NCBI RefSeq assembly: GCF_017255415.1
Contig: NZ_JAFJZZ010000005.1
Location: 1 to 64,000, forward strand
DNA: 64,000 nt
Reading direction: 5' to 3'
Source of the DNA: Clostridium aminobutyricum
GTDB lineage: Bacteria; Bacillota; Clostridia; Peptostreptococcales; Anaerovoracaceae
Below, in pieces: positions 1 to 9,527 of the stretch (its first letter is position 1; the number at the start of each line of letters is the position of its first letter). The position numbers were made by a program, and so were the translations under genes. Below the pieces are notes generated by a model, which was given only the letters and a program-made list of their open reading frames with translations, was not told the DNA's origin and searched no databases.

Positions 1-694
1 TGATACACCAATCATCAGAGGATCTGCATTAGAAGCATTAAATAATCCGGAAGGCCCATGGGGAGATAAGATTATCGAATTGTTCGAAGCAGTAGACACA
101 TACATTCCTGAACCACAGAGAGACAACGATAAGCCGTTCATCATGCCGGTAGAAGACGTATTCTCCATCACAGGAAGAGGAACAGTAGCTACAGGAAGAG
201 TAGAAAGAGGTATGTTAAAAGTTGGTGATGAAGTAGAAATCATCGGTTTAACAGAAGAAAGAAGAAAGGTCGTAGTAACAGGAATTGAAATGTTCAGAAA
301 GTTACTGGATCAGGCAGAAACAGGAGACAACATCGGAGCGCTATTAAGAGGTGTTCAGAGAACAGAAATCGAAAGAGGACAGGTATTATGTGCCCCTGGA
401 ACAATCCACCCACATACAAAGTTCACTTCCGAAGTATACGTATTAAAGAAGGAAGAAGGCGGAAGACATACGCCATTCTTTAACGGATACAGACCACAGT
501 TCTATTTCAGAACAACAGATATCACAGGAGATCTGCAGTTACCGGAAGGAACAGAAATGTGTATGCCTGGAGATAACATCCAGATGACAATTACACTAAT
601 CAATCCAATCGCAATCGAAGAAGGATTACGATTCGCGATCAGAGAAGGTGGAAGAACAGTAGGTTCCGGAGTAGTAGCATCCGTAATCGAATAA
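1..694 (+). CDS. tuf: Elongation factor Tu, 3' part (5' end outside window)
   Basis: EF-Tu is the GTPase that delivers aminoacyl-tRNA to the ribosomal A site in the cytoplasm. The reading frame is open from base 2 and enters just before the G5 loop ([11 protein letters not shown] motif), so most of the nucleotide-binding domain lies upstream of the window. Domain 2 follows ([19 protein letters not shown]) and then domain 3 ([35 protein letters not shown]), ending in a normal C-terminus ([10 protein letters not shown]). There is no internal start: the gene simply continues off the left edge. It is followed by a rho-independent terminator. Codon choice (AGA, GAA, ACA rich) is that of a highly expressed AT-leaning gene. 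Identification is certain; whether this is the only tuf copy cannot be seen. Confidence 0.97.
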   Translation, partial: DTPIIRGSALEALNNPEGPWGDKIIELFEAVDTYIPEPQRDNDKPFIMPVEDVFSITGRGTVATGRVERGMLKVGDEVEIIGLTEERRKVVVTGIEMFRKLLDQAETGDNIGALLRGVQRTEIERGQVLCAPGTIHPHTKFTSEVYVLKKEEGGRHTPFFNGYRPQFYFRTTDITGDLQLPEGTEMCMPGDNIQMTITLINPIAIEEGLRFAIREGGRTVGSGVVASVIE

Positions 695-713
695 TTAAAA
701 AATGATATAAACC

Positions 714-750
714 TAAAAAGGCAGTGAGCGAAAGTTCATTGCCTTTTTTT
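714..750 (+). terminator. Rho-independent terminator of tuf
   Basis: The stem AAAAAGGCAGTGA / TCATTGCCTTTTT closes a short GCGAAAGT loop and is followed directly by a T run, 20 bases after the tuf stop codon. Confidence 0.85.
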
Positions 751-838
751 CGCGGCTTTAGCCGCAGTGAAAAAACGGACAGCAGGGAGCAAAGCGAGTC
801 GGAGCTGAAAGCGTTGCCTTTTTTTCTAAACTTTGAGT

Positions 839-925
839 AGACGATGAAAATCTATAAATCGAAGATTTATGATTTTCTAGCCTAAATTCTGTCGAGCGTC
901 GCTAAAGCGCCGGACAGAATGTTAA
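839..925. repeat. 87-bp palindrome-bearing repeat, copy 1
   Basis: This 87-bp segment is repeated at 1013-1099 with only two mismatches. Each copy carries two imperfect inverted repeats: one built from AAAATCTATAAATC / GATTTATGATTTT and one from TTCTGTC / GACAGAA around CGCTAAAGCG. The non-coding tuf-psuG gap (695-1121) consists mainly of the tuf terminator, these two copies and short shared strings (ACGGACAGCAGGG near 775 and 927). No protein is visible here. Confidence 0.85.
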
Positions 926-987
926 ACGGACAGCAGGGAAAGAATGCGCCTATTTTTGTTGGTATTATAGCTAAAATAGCAAAGTTA

Positions 988-1001
988 TGATACAATATAA
1001 T
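988..1001 (+). promoter_or_regulatory. Possible extended -10 promoter for psuG
   Basis: TGATACAAT (988-996) fits an extended -10 element and overlaps TATAAT (996-1001). No convincing -35 hexamer is present. It would start a leader that contains the second 87-bp repeat. Confidence 0.35.
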
Positions 1002-1012
1002 CTGCAAAAATG

Positions 1013-1099
1013 AGACGATGAAAATCTATAAATCAAAGATTTATGATTTTCTAGCCTAAATTCTGTCAAGCGTCGCTAAAGCGCCGGACAGAATGTTAA
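1013..1099. repeat. 87-bp palindrome-bearing repeat, copy 2
   Basis: Second copy of the repeat at 839-925, differing at two positions (G to A in both). It ends 22 bases before the psuG start, so if transcription begins near 1000 it lies in the psuG 5' untranslated region as two hairpins. Confidence 0.85.
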
Positions 1100-1121
1100 G
1101 TGGGAAAGGGAAAAGGGTGTA

Positions 1122-2045
1122 ATGATGAAAAATTTCAATTCATATTTAGATATAGCGGAAGAAGTGGCGGAGGCTTTAGCTTCAGGCAAGCCTGTTGTCG
1201 CATTAGAATCCACCATTATTTCTCATGGTATGCCTTATCCGCAGAATGTTGAAACAGCATTAGAGGTGGAGAGAGTTGTTCGCGAAAATGGTGCAGTTCC
1301 TGCTACCATAGCAATTATTAAGGGAAGATTGAAGGTAGGAATTTCTAAGGAAGAAATCGATTATTTGGGGAAGAAGGGTCTTGCTGTCATTAAGACAAGC
1401 AGAAGAGACGTTCCTGTCTTAATCGCAAAGCAAGAGGATGGTGCGACGACCGTCGCTACAACCATGATATTAGCTGCTATGGCGGGAATTAAAATCTTTG
1501 CAACCGGTGGCATCGGAGGCGTACATAGAGGCGCAGAAACAACGATGGACATCTCTGCAGATTTAGAAGAACTGGCAATGACACCTGTAATGGTTGTCTG
1601 CGCCGGAGCAAAGTCGATTCTTGATTTAGGTCTTACTTTAGAATATTTAGAAACAAAAGGAGTACCGGTACTCGGCTATCAAACGAAAGAACTGCCGGCG
1701 TTCTATACGAGAGAAAGCGGCTTTGAAGTGGACTATAGAGCAGACACCCCAAAAGAGATTGCAGCTATCTTTACTGCTAAAATGGATTTGAAATTAAAAG
1801 GCGGAATGCTTGTAACGAATCCTATTCCGGTGGAATATGCGATGGATCATGAAACGATTTCAAAATCCATTCAAGAAGCAGTAGAACGAGCTGAAAAGCT
1901 TGGTATCAAAGGGAAAGAAACTACACCTTACTTATTGAATGAAATTCAGATTATTACCAAGGGAGAGAGTTTGAAGTCGAATATTCAACTTGTGCTGAAC
2001 AATGCAGCTTTGGCGTCCCAAATTGCCTGCGAAATGTGCCGATAG
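1122..2045 (+). CDS. psuG: Pseudouridine-5'-phosphate glycosidase
   Basis: PsuG cleaves the C-glycosidic bond of pseudouridine 5'-phosphate to uracil and ribose 5-phosphate during nucleoside catabolism (family knowledge). The protein has 307 residues, normal for the family. It shows the N-terminal signature ALESTIISHG (about residues 27-36) followed by MPYPQN, and the central glycine-rich loop GGIGGVHRG (129-137) followed by AETTMDISADLEEL. Two adjacent ATG codons (1122, 1125) follow a GGGAAAAGGG-type ribosome site. No pseudouridine kinase (psuK) or nucleoside transporter lies beside it, which is unusual for a catabolic operon. pcrA starts 24 bases downstream on the same strand, so the genes may be co-transcribed. 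The kinase partner, if present, must be elsewhere. Confidence 0.93.
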   Translation: MMKNFNSYLDIAEEVAEALASGKPVVALESTIISHGMPYPQNVETALEVERVVRENGAVPATIAIIKGRLKVGISKEEIDYLGKKGLAVIKTSRRDVPVLIAKQEDGATTVATTMILAAMAGIKIFATGGIGGVHRGAETTMDISADLEELAMTPVMVVCAGAKSILDLGLTLEYLETKGVPVLGYQTKELPAFYTRESGFEVDYRADTPKEIAAIFTAKMDLKLKGGMLVTNPIPVEYAMDHETISKSIQEAVERAEKLGIKGKETTPYLLNEIQIITKGESLKSNIQLVLNNAALASQIACEMCR

Positions 2046-2069
2046 AAGCAGAAAACGATAAGGAGTACA

Positions 2070-4388
2070 ATGGATTATTTAAAGAGTTTAAACGAAAAAC
2101 AGAGAGAAGCTGCCCTGCATAAAGACGGGCCTATGCTAATTCTAGCAGGAGCAGGAAGCGGAAAAACAAGTACAATGACGAGAAGAATCGCCTACCTCAT
2201 AAAGGAGGAAGGGGTTTCGCCCTATCATATTTTTGCTGTAACTTTTACGAATAAAGCAGCAAAGGAAATGAGAGACCGGGTGGAAAGTCTGATCGGAGAA
2301 GGTCTGAACATGTGGATTTTGACCTTTCACTCTGCATGCCTTCGAATCTTACGTATGCATGCAGATCTTTTGGGTTATACCCGTGATTTTGTTGTCTATG
2401 ACCCTACCGATCAAAAAACGGTGATAAAGACTTGTCTGAAAGCCGCTAATGTGGACGACAAAAAATTTACCCCCAATTATATATTGAGTATTATCAGCGA
2501 TAATAAGGAAAAGGCCATCACCCCTGAGGAGTTCATGAGACTGAATGAGGGTGATTTTAAAGGAAAGGTTATCGGACAGCTTTACATAGAATATTGTAAG
2601 ACCTTGAAAAAGAATAACGCCATGGATTTTGACGACTTGATTGTGAATACGGTAAGACTCTTTGAACAGCATGAAGACGTTCTGGAAAAATATCAGAATC
2701 GATTTAAATACATGATGGTGGATGAGTATCAGGATACCAACTATATGCAGTATCGATTTATCAAGCTGCTCGCTCAGGCGCATAATAATATCTGCGTAGT
2801 AGGTGATGATGACCAGTGTATTTATCAATGGAGAGGGGCGGACATCAAAAATATTCTGGACTTTGAAAAGGACTTCAAAGGAACCAAAGTCATTAAACTG
2901 GAGCAGAACTACCGTTCCTACGGGAATATTCTGGCGGCCGCTCATAGTGTGGTCGAAAGGAATCTTCAACGAAAAGCAAAAAAGCTCTGGACCGATAAAG
3001 AGCCGGGAGAGAAAATTACATATTACAGAGCGGATGATGAAAAAGATGAAGCGAGATATATTTCCCAAGAAATCGACAGACTTCACAATAAGCAGCTTCC
3101 GTATAAGGATTTTGCCATTCTGTATCGAACCAATGCACAGTCCCGAAATTTTGAAGAAGCGCTTTCTTCCAGAGAAATTCCGTATCGAGTGTTGGGCGGG
3201 TTGAGATATTATGACCGAAAAGAAATCAAAGACATTATGTCTTATATGAGGTTAGTTCAAAACCCGTCGGATGATGTGGCCCTGATTCGAATTATTAATG
3301 AACCGAAGCGGGGCATCGGCGAAAAGACGCTGGATAAACTGAAGGCCTTAGCCATGGTCCGGGGCGAAAGCCTATTCCAAACCCTTACGGACGAAGACGT
3401 GGTGGAAGGGTTACCGAGCAAATCGGTGGACAGCGTAAAACGCATGGTGAATACCATCGTCGAATATAGTCAGGAAAAGGATAACCTAAGAGTGTCGGAC
3501 ATATATGATGCGCTGATGGTACATACCGGCTATTTAAAAGCGCTGGAAGATGCCAATACCGTGGAAGCAGAGGGACGAATCGAGAACTTACTGGAATTCA
3601 AGTCCGTTATTTATAATTATGAGAAAGATGATCCGCAGCTTTCGCTGTCTGATTTTATGGAGAGAATCGCTTTGGTTGCCGAAGTGGACAATTTGGACGA
3701 AGGCGAAGATGCGGTGGTTCTTATGACGATGCATAGCGCAAAAGGACTGGAATTCCCGGTTGTCTTTCTGCCGGGCATGGAAGATGGGCTGTTTCCCGGA
3801 TGGAGAGCCTTGGAAAAGCCTACCGGATTGGAAGAGGAGCGAAGGCTTTGCTATGTAGGCATGACCAGAGCCAAAGAGCGTCTATTTATGACGAGCGCAC
3901 AGATGAGAACACTTTACGGTAAAACCGATTATACCCGAGAATCTCAGTTTATGAAAGAGATTGACAGAAAACTGATTACAGGTGATGCTATTTACGAAAA
4001 GAAGTCAGGTGGTTTTGGAAGCGGCAGCGGCGGTTGGAGTGATTCCGGCAGTGGCAGCAGCTCTACAGGGAACAGTTGGGGAGGCTCGAGCAGCAGTGCT
4101 ACAGGAAACAGCTGGGGAGGTTCCGCCAGAGGCGGGAACGACGGTTATGCAAAAGCAGAGCCTTATAAGCCTTTTGATAAGCTAGGCGATGCAAAACGTG
4201 AGGTGAAACAAGGCGGTATGGCGAGTATACATGCAGATTTTGCCGCAGGTGACCGAGTAAATCACGCAAAATTTGGCCAAGGTATGGTAATCGAGGTAAA
4301 TGGAAAGACTATCAGTGTCATGTTTGATACGGTAGGGCTTAAAAAGCTTGCGAAGGATATCGCCCCAATTAAAAAGATTGAAGGGTAG
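2070..4388 (+). CDS. pcrA: ATP-dependent DNA helicase PcrA/UvrD type
   Basis: Superfamily 1A 3'-5' helicase acting in nucleotide excision repair, replication restart and removal of recombinase from DNA. All motifs are present in order: Walker A AGAGSGKT (residues 26-33), DEYQDT (motif II), GDDDQCIYQWRGAD (motif III), the TMHSAKGLEFPVVFLPG block (motif V region), and VGMTRAKERL (motif VI). Length (772 aa) is typical. The C-terminal region has a Gly/Ser/Trp-rich low-complexity linker with a repeated TGNSWGGS unit, then a Tudor-like end domain (AGDRVNHAKFGQGMVIEV), which in PcrA contacts RNA polymerase. An AAGGAG ribosome site precedes ATG 2070. ligA follows after 48 bases, so psuG-pcrA-ligA looks like one transcription unit. 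Confidence 0.96.
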   Translation: MDYLKSLNEKQREAALHKDGPMLILAGAGSGKTSTMTRRIAYLIKEEGVSPYHIFAVTFTNKAAKEMRDRVESLIGEGLNMWILTFHSACLRILRMHADLLGYTRDFVVYDPTDQKTVIKTCLKAANVDDKKFTPNYILSIISDNKEKAITPEEFMRLNEGDFKGKVIGQLYIEYCKTLKKNNAMDFDDLIVNTVRLFEQHEDVLEKYQNRFKYMMVDEYQDTNYMQYRFIKLLAQAHNNICVVGDDDQCIYQWRGADIKNILDFEKDFKGTKVIKLEQNYRSYGNILAAAHSVVERNLQRKAKKLWTDKEPGEKITYYRADDEKDEARYISQEIDRLHNKQLPYKDFAILYRTNAQSRNFEEALSSREIPYRVLGGLRYYDRKEIKDIMSYMRLVQNPSDDVALIRIINEPKRGIGEKTLDKLKALAMVRGESLFQTLTDEDVVEGLPSKSVDSVKRMVNTIVEYSQEKDNLRVSDIYDALMVHTGYLKALEDANTVEAEGRIENLLEFKSVIYNYEKDDPQLSLSDFMERIALVAEVDNLDEGEDAVVLMTMHSAKGLEFPVVFLPGMEDGLFPGWRALEKPTGLEEERRLCYVGMTRAKERLFMTSAQMRTLYGKTDYTRESQFMKEIDRKLITGDAIYEKKSGGFGSGSGGWSDSGSGSSSTGNSWGGSSSSATGNSWGGSARGGNDGYAKAEPYKPFDKLGDAKREVKQGGMASIHADFAAGDRVNHAKFGQGMVIEVNGKTISVMFDTVGLKKLAKDIAPIKKIEG

Positions 4389-4436
4389 CTTTTAGCGTGT
4401 TAAACGGATAAATCTTCAATTTCATAAGGAGACAAT

Positions 4437-6497
4437 ATGGGAAATTCAGTTCAACCAAAAATGGATTTAAAAATAAAAGAAATGAAAAGTAAAATTGAAC
4501 TGCTGAATAAAGCCTCTAAAGCGTATTATCAAGAAAGTGCCGAAATTATACCCAATATTGAATTCGATAAACTGTATGATGAGTTGGTACAACTGGAGAC
4601 AGAGACCGGTATCACATTGGCAAACAGCCCTACAGTGAATGTCGGTTATCAAGTCCTCAGCGATTTGCCAAAAGAAGCTCATCAAGGGAGAATGCTCTCT
4701 CTTGATAAGACCAAGGATGTGGACACACTGGCTAGCTTTTTGGGCAACCAAAAAGGACTGCTTTCATGGAAATTAGATGGCCTGACAATCGTTTTAACCT
4801 ATGAAGACGGTATCTTGACAAAGGCAGTCACCCGAGGAAACGGAGAAATTGGTGAAGTAATCACGAATAATGCGAAGGTATTTAAGAACCTTCCTGTGAG
4901 CATCCCTTTTAAAGGGAAATTAGTGCTGCGGGGGGAAGCGATTATTACGTATTCGGAGTTTGAACGAATCAACAGTCAGATTATCGAAGCGGAAGCGAAA
5001 TACAAGAATCCTCGGAATTTGTGCAGCGGCAGTGTAAGACAGTTAAATAATCAGATTACGGCGGAGAGAAATGTACGTTTTTATGCATTCGCATTGGTTC
5101 AGGCAGAGAATGCCGGTGAAACAAAACAGAAGAATGAACGGCAGACGGACGGAGAACTTGTCGAACTCGCAGAACTGAAGCAGAAGAATTCGAGACAAAA
5201 ACAGTTTGAGTGGCTTGAGAAACAAGGTTTTGAGGTTGTCGAATACCGGCTGACGACGGCGGAGAGTATTTATGAGGATGTCGAATGGTTCGCAGAGCAG
5301 ATTCGACAGAACGATTTTCCCTCAGACGGGCTGGTATTGCTAATAGACGATATACAATATGGCGAATCCCTTGGAAATACGGCGAAATTTCCAAGAAGTT
5401 CGATCGCATTTAAGTGGAAAGACGAAATTAAAGAAACCGTTTTAAAAGAGATCGAATGGAGCGCGTCCAGAACAGGCCTCATTAATCCGGTAGCCATTTT
5501 TGATCCGGTGGAGCTGGAGGGAACGACGGTGAGCAGGGCGAGCGTGCATAATATCAGCATTATGAAACAGCTGGAGTTAGGGGTAGGAGATACCATTGAG
5601 GTCTATAAAGCCAATATGATTATTCCGCAAATTGCAAATAATCTGACTCGAAGCGGCGTAGAAGATATTCCGGATGTCTGTCCGGTTTGTGACGGGAAGG
5701 CTGAAATCCGTAAGGAAAATGATGTGGAAGTACTCGTCTGCACCAATGAAAAGTGTTTAGCGAAGCAGATCAAAGCCTTTACTCTCTTTGTAAGCCGAGA
5801 TGCGATGAACATAGACGGATTATCGGAAGCAACTATGGAGAAGTTTATTGCGAAAGGGTTGATTAAGGAACTTGCCGATTTATTTCATGTGGAAAGGTTT
5901 AAAGAAACCATTGTCTCCATGGAAGGGTTTGGCGAGAAATCCTTTGAGAATATGGTAGAGTCGGTTAATAAAGCGAGAAAAACAACACCTACCCGTTTAC
6001 TATACAGCTTAGGCATACCGAATGTAGGGGTTGCAAATGCAAAGGTAATCTGCAAGGCTTGCAACAATGACTGGTCTAGAATTCATCGTTTAACGAAAGA
6101 AGAACTGATGGAGATCGACGGAATCGGACCGAAGATGGCAGATGCCTATACGTCTTACTTTTCCGATGAAAAGAACAAAATGATCGTAGAGGACATATTA
6201 AAAGAGATTGAATTAGAATCTGATTCGATTATTACCGATGAAAGAGAACAAATACTGCAAGGCTTTACTTTCGTAATAACCGGCGCTCTTGAACATTTTG
6301 AAAACCGAGAAGAGTTAAAAGAACTCATCGAGAATAAGGGCGGAAAGACGACCGGTTCGGTCACATCAAAGACAAACTATCTGATTAATAATGACATTTT
6401 GTCGAACTCTTCCAAGAATAAAAAAGCAAAAGAACTGGGTGTAGAGATTCTAACAGAGGAAGAGTTTTTAAATCGAATAAACACGAATACCTTTTAG
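4437..6497 (+). CDS. ligA: NAD-dependent DNA ligase
   Basis: LigA seals nicks using NAD+ as the adenylate donor. At 686 residues it has the full bacterial layout: domain Ia, adenylation domain with the catalytic WKLDG motif (Lys about 112), OB fold, four-cysteine zinc finger (CPVC ... CTNEKC, about residues 410-440), helix-hairpin-helix repeats (MEIDGIGPKMADAY) and a C-terminal BRCT domain (GFTFVITGALEHFENREEL). The sequence is divergent at positions that are near-invariant in most LigA proteins: TRGNGEIGEVITNN replaces the usual RGDG..GED.T.N, and the domain Ia Asp/Tyr pattern is altered. It could be a second, lineage-specific ligase, although its position after pcrA resembles the standard pcrA-ligA pair. 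An ATAAGGAG site precedes ATG 4437. Confidence 0.93.
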   Translation: MGNSVQPKMDLKIKEMKSKIELLNKASKAYYQESAEIIPNIEFDKLYDELVQLETETGITLANSPTVNVGYQVLSDLPKEAHQGRMLSLDKTKDVDTLASFLGNQKGLLSWKLDGLTIVLTYEDGILTKAVTRGNGEIGEVITNNAKVFKNLPVSIPFKGKLVLRGEAIITYSEFERINSQIIEAEAKYKNPRNLCSGSVRQLNNQITAERNVRFYAFALVQAENAGETKQKNERQTDGELVELAELKQKNSRQKQFEWLEKQGFEVVEYRLTTAESIYEDVEWFAEQIRQNDFPSDGLVLLIDDIQYGESLGNTAKFPRSSIAFKWKDEIKETVLKEIEWSASRTGLINPVAIFDPVELEGTTVSRASVHNISIMKQLELGVGDTIEVYKANMIIPQIANNLTRSGVEDIPDVCPVCDGKAEIRKENDVEVLVCTNEKCLAKQIKAFTLFVSRDAMNIDGLSEATMEKFIAKGLIKELADLFHVERFKETIVSMEGFGEKSFENMVESVNKARKTTPTRLLYSLGIPNVGVANAKVICKACNNDWSRIHRLTKEELMEIDGIGPKMADAYTSYFSDEKNKMIVEDILKEIELESDSIITDEREQILQGFTFVITGALEHFENREELKELIENKGGKTTGSVTSKTNYLINNDILSNSSKNKKAKELGVEILTEEEFLNRINTNTF

Positions 6498-6543
6498 GGC
6501 ATGTCGATGGCAACTACACGCAGATGTTGAGAAAACAAGGAAT

Positions 6544-6572
6544 TTGTCAATCGCAAATAAACGATTTATAAG
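6544..6572 (+). promoter_or_regulatory. Candidate sigma-A promoter before the HypE-like gene
   Basis: TTGTCA (6544-6549) and TATAAG (6567-6572) are separated by exactly 17 bases, about 45 bases upstream of the ribosome site of the next gene. This suggests that gene can be transcribed apart from ligA. Confidence 0.5.
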
Positions 6573-6623
6573 GAAGTTTGGAATTTGAAAAATTTGTAGA
6601 TATAAAATATGAGGTGAAATTTG

Positions 6624-7619
6624 ATGCTTAAAGTAGGCAAGCTGGATAGTGATTTATTGAAGAAGATTGTATTTGAAAAGATAACATACAAGAGACCCGA
6701 AGTCTTAACGCGGCCCGGAATCGGAGAAGATTGTGCAGTCGTGGATTTTGGTGATTATGATTGTGTGATGTCTACAGATCCTATTACAGCGGCAGTAAGT
6801 GAAATCGGAAGATTAGCGATTCATATTACGTGCAACGATATTGCATCAAATGGAGTAGAACCTTTAGGCATCATGCTTGCGGTGATGCTTCCGGAAGGAA
6901 CCACTGAAGAAGATGTAAAGACGATTATGGGCCATGCGGGTGAAACGGCTGAAGAACTTGGCGTCGAAATTATCGGGGGACATACGGAGGTTACTCCTGC
7001 TGTGAATACACCGGTGATTGTGTCCACTGCGATTGGCCGGGCAAAAAAAGGCGACTCGCAGAATGCAAGCGAAATGAAACCAGGAGATTTTATCCTAATG
7101 ACAAAATTCGCCGGCATTGAAGGAAGCGGCATCCTGGCCCTGGATTTTGAAGAAGAACTTCGAAATGTCTGCTCTCAGGAAGAAATTTTAGAGGCCCAGC
7201 AACTTCTAAGTCAAGTCAGTGTGGTTCGCGAAGGCGTTATTGCCGGGAAAATCGGTACGGCAGGGATGCATGACATTACGGAAGGCGGTGTTCTGGGAGC
7301 CGTGTGGGAGATGTGTGAAATCTCCCGAAATGGTGCAGAACTGTGGCTGGACAAAGTTCCGGTAAAGGATATCACCAAAAAGATTTGCAATAGATTTCAA
7401 ATAAATTATTTACGGCTTATTTCAAGCGGCTGTATGCTGATTATAGTAACGCCCGAAAAGCGCCCCTTGCTGGAAGAGGCACTGGTCCAAGCTGGAATAG
7501 CTGTCTCTTGCATCGGAGTTATCAAAGAAAGAGCTTTTGGTGTTATGCTGAACAGTGAAAATGACCTGCAACCGATTGCGCCGCCTGAGGCGGATGAGCT
7601 CTATAAGGTTGTAAAATAA
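6624..7619 (+). CDS. AIR synthase-related protein (HypE/PurM-like)
   Basis: The 331-residue protein belongs to the PurM/HypE/SelD/ThiL ATP-binding fold. Visible are the N-terminal acidic metal/ATP loop (GIGEDCAVVDFGDYD), the STDPIT and HITCNDIASNGVEPLGIMLA segment, an IIGGHTEVTP block, and a C-terminal domain with GMHDITEGGVLGAVWEMC, the PurM-C type glycine-rich region. Related clostridial proteins are annotated as hydrogenase maturation factor, but no other hyp genes or hydrogenase genes are near, and the C-terminal PRICYC-type cysteine tail of true HypE is absent (it ends DELYKVVK). I therefore do not assign HypE function. ATG 6624 is chosen because GAGGTG sits 7 bases upstream; a TTG at 6621 would be too close. 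Confidence 0.75.
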   Translation: MLKVGKLDSDLLKKIVFEKITYKRPEVLTRPGIGEDCAVVDFGDYDCVMSTDPITAAVSEIGRLAIHITCNDIASNGVEPLGIMLAVMLPEGTTEEDVKTIMGHAGETAEELGVEIIGGHTEVTPAVNTPVIVSTAIGRAKKGDSQNASEMKPGDFILMTKFAGIEGSGILALDFEEELRNVCSQEEILEAQQLLSQVSVVREGVIAGKIGTAGMHDITEGGVLGAVWEMCEISRNGAELWLDKVPVKDITKKICNRFQINYLRLISSGCMLIIVTPEKRPLLEEALVQAGIAVSCIGVIKERAFGVMLNSENDLQPIAPPEADELYKVVK

Positions 7620-7713
7620 AAAAAGCCTCTGCGAGGAGCTCAACGGCTTCGCCTCTGACTCGCTTCGCTCCCATAATAAAAATTTCCCAAGGAGCGTGCA
7701 CGGATAAAATAGC

Positions 7714-7742
7714 TTGACTTTCAACAAAATTTATAGTATATT
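7714..7742 (+). promoter_or_regulatory. Sigma-A promoter of ffs
   Basis: TTGACT (7714-7719), a 17-base spacer and TATATT (7737-7742) give a strong vegetative promoter whose start site would fall at about 7750, exactly at the 5' end of the SRP RNA. Confidence 0.8.
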
Positions 7743-7752
7743 AACTAGATGT

Positions 7753-7910
7753 GAATTGCCTTTTAAAAGCTCCGCTTGGTTAGGTTTGGGTCCTGCGCAA
7801 TAGGACTCTGCGAATCTTGTCAGGTCCGGAAGGAAGCAGCAATAAGTGGAAGCTCTTATGTGCCGCAGATTAGCCTTCTCCTTGCCGGTGGAGCTTTTAA
7901 AGGGCAATTC
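7753..7910 (+). ncRNA. ffs: Signal recognition particle RNA (4.5S-like)
   Basis: The universally conserved SRP helix 8 core GTCAGGTCCGGAAGGAAGC is present at about 7819-7837, with the matching 3' side of the helix. The ends pair: positions 7753-7773 are complementary over 21 bases to 7890-7910, with one G-U pair. About 158 nt, a little longer than the E. coli 4.5S RNA because of the long terminal helix; no Bacillus-type Alu domain was recognised. It lies directly upstream of dnaX, a common position in Firmicutes. The RNA joins Ffh to target membrane proteins to the translocon. Confidence 0.9.
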
Positions 7911-7941
7911 TTTGTCTTTATTTGATTAAAAGAGGGATAGA

Positions 7942-9498
7942 ATGTATACTGCTTTGTATCGAGCTTACAGGCCGGAAACCTTTGATACGGTTTTAGGTCA
8001 AGAGCACATAGTAAAAATATTGAAAAATCAAATTGCAGCTGATTCCACGGGGCATGCTTATTTATTTTGCGGTACCAGAGGAACAGGTAAGACCACAACC
8101 GCCAGACTGCTGGCGAAAGGGGTCAACTGTACGTCCGAAAATGTTCGGCCTTGCGGCGTATGTGAAAATTGCAAAGCCATCAAGGACGGAACCTTTATGG
8201 ACGTGATCGAAATTGATGCAGCCTCCAATAACGGTGTCGACAATATCCGTGAACTGAGGGAGAGCGTGAAATATCCTCCGGTAGTCGGGCGGAAAAAAGT
8301 ATATATCATCGATGAAGTTCATATGCTATCCTCCGGGGCTTTTAATGCATTGTTAAAAACGTTAGAGGAACCGCCGGAAAATGTCCTGTTTATTTTAGCA
8401 ACTACCGAACCTCAGAAGCTGCCGGCAACGATTCTTTCCAGATGCTTAAGACTGGATTTCAGAAGAGTTCCCGAAAAGGTTCTTTTGGAAGGTATGAAAT
8501 CCATTTGTGCGGCGATGGAGATTCGGATTACAGACAGTGCGTTAGCACTTGTAGCGGCCAATGCGGACGGCTCGGTAAGAGACGGTCTCAGTATTTTAGA
8601 TCAATGTTTATCTGCCGGCTCCAAAGATATTTCCAGGGAAGACGTGTTAGAAATATTGGGGACCGTAGGAGAAGAAGTATTTTTGGAAATCACCGATGCA
8701 GTGATGCGGCATAATACGGCAGAAGCACTGATTATGTTGGATAAGGTATTAGCAGACGGCAAAGATGTACGGCAGTTTATGAAAGATTGGATGTCGCATT
8801 ACCGAAATTTGCTGATAACGAAATTTGTCAATAAAGCAGAAGATATGTTAAACATGTCCAGCGAAAACATAGAGAGAATTTGCGAACAGAGCCAACGGAT
8901 CGATGTGGCGGAGATCAATAATCACATTATGGAGCTGGCAAAAACCATGTCGGATGCAAAATGGTCTACCCAGCCCAGGATTTTGCTGGAACTTTGTATT
9001 GTAAAGATGGCAACAGGCCTGCTTCAAAAAAGCACACTGCCATCCGGAAATGATGCAGCTGTGACGACGGTAATAAAAGCGGAAAGAACCGTTATCTCGG
9101 GAGCGAAAACGGAGGCAAAGCCAAGTGCTCCGGCAGAGCTTGTCTCAAATGGCGGAGAAGCAAATGACGATCTGGATAAAGATCGGCTATGGCATGCTAT
9201 TTTCGAAACCGGCGAAGCAGCAACGGCAAGCTTTAATTTGATACGAGTCGGGACTGAATTAGCGGAAGTTACCGCTCATACCTTCTCGGTAACGGCTTCC
9301 AATACAGTGACCGCCGATTATGTAAAGAATAAACAAAGGGAACTGGAAGATATTATGGAGCAGCATACGGGAGTACGGCGTCAGTTGCTTTGTAAGGTAA
9401 AAGGAAACTGCGACGGACCTACGCAGAATGGAATAGATATCGAAAGCATAAAGAAAAATGCAGAAAATAAATTGGGCATAAATATTGAATTAGTATAA
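7942..9498 (+). CDS. dnaX: DNA polymerase III subunit gamma/tau
   Basis: Clamp-loader ATPase of the replicative polymerase. The AAA+ module has Walker A GTRGTGKT (residues 44-51), the four zinc cysteines (63, 71, 74, 77), Walker B IIDEVHML (122-129) and the [13 protein letters not shown] sensor/arginine-finger segment. Domain III and a short C-terminal region follow, giving 518 residues; that is at the short end for tau, and there is no long proline-rich linker. An A-rich stretch near 9026 is not in the right frame for programmed frameshifting. The gene lies 31 bases after the SRP RNA, and ybaB follows 29 bases downstream with a strong ribosome site. Confidence 0.95.
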   Translation: MYTALYRAYRPETFDTVLGQEHIVKILKNQIAADSTGHAYLFCGTRGTGKTTTARLLAKGVNCTSENVRPCGVCENCKAIKDGTFMDVIEIDAASNNGVDNIRELRESVKYPPVVGRKKVYIIDEVHMLSSGAFNALLKTLEEPPENVLFILATTEPQKLPATILSRCLRLDFRRVPEKVLLEGMKSICAAMEIRITDSALALVAANADGSVRDGLSILDQCLSAGSKDISREDVLEILGTVGEEVFLEITDAVMRHNTAEALIMLDKVLADGKDVRQFMKDWMSHYRNLLITKFVNKAEDMLNMSSENIERICEQSQRIDVAEINNHIMELAKTMSDAKWSTQPRILLELCIVKMATGLLQKSTLPSGNDAAVTTVIKAERTVISGAKTEAKPSAPAELVSNGGEANDDLDKDRLWHAIFETGEAATASFNLIRVGTELAEVTAHTFSVTASNTVTADYVKNKQRELEDIMEQHTGVRRQLLCKVKGNCDGPTQNGIDIESIKKNAENKLGINIELV

Positions 9499-9527
9499 TG
9501 CAGCATTGCATAGATAAGGAGGAAGAA

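Noticed and set aside
2349-3086. 245-codon antisense frame in pcrA
   Set aside because: Lies entirely within the well-conserved helicase gene; no ribosome site; shadow frame.
6624-7619. Assignment of the PurM-like protein as hydrogenase maturation factor HypE
   Set aside because: No C-terminal cysteine tail and no other hyp or hydrogenase genes nearby; kept as AIR synthase-related.
9020-9035. A-rich run in dnaX as a programmed -1 frameshift site
   Set aside because: Codons are CAA AAA AGC, so the run does not fit the X XXY YYZ slip frame, and no stop or hairpin follows at the right distance.
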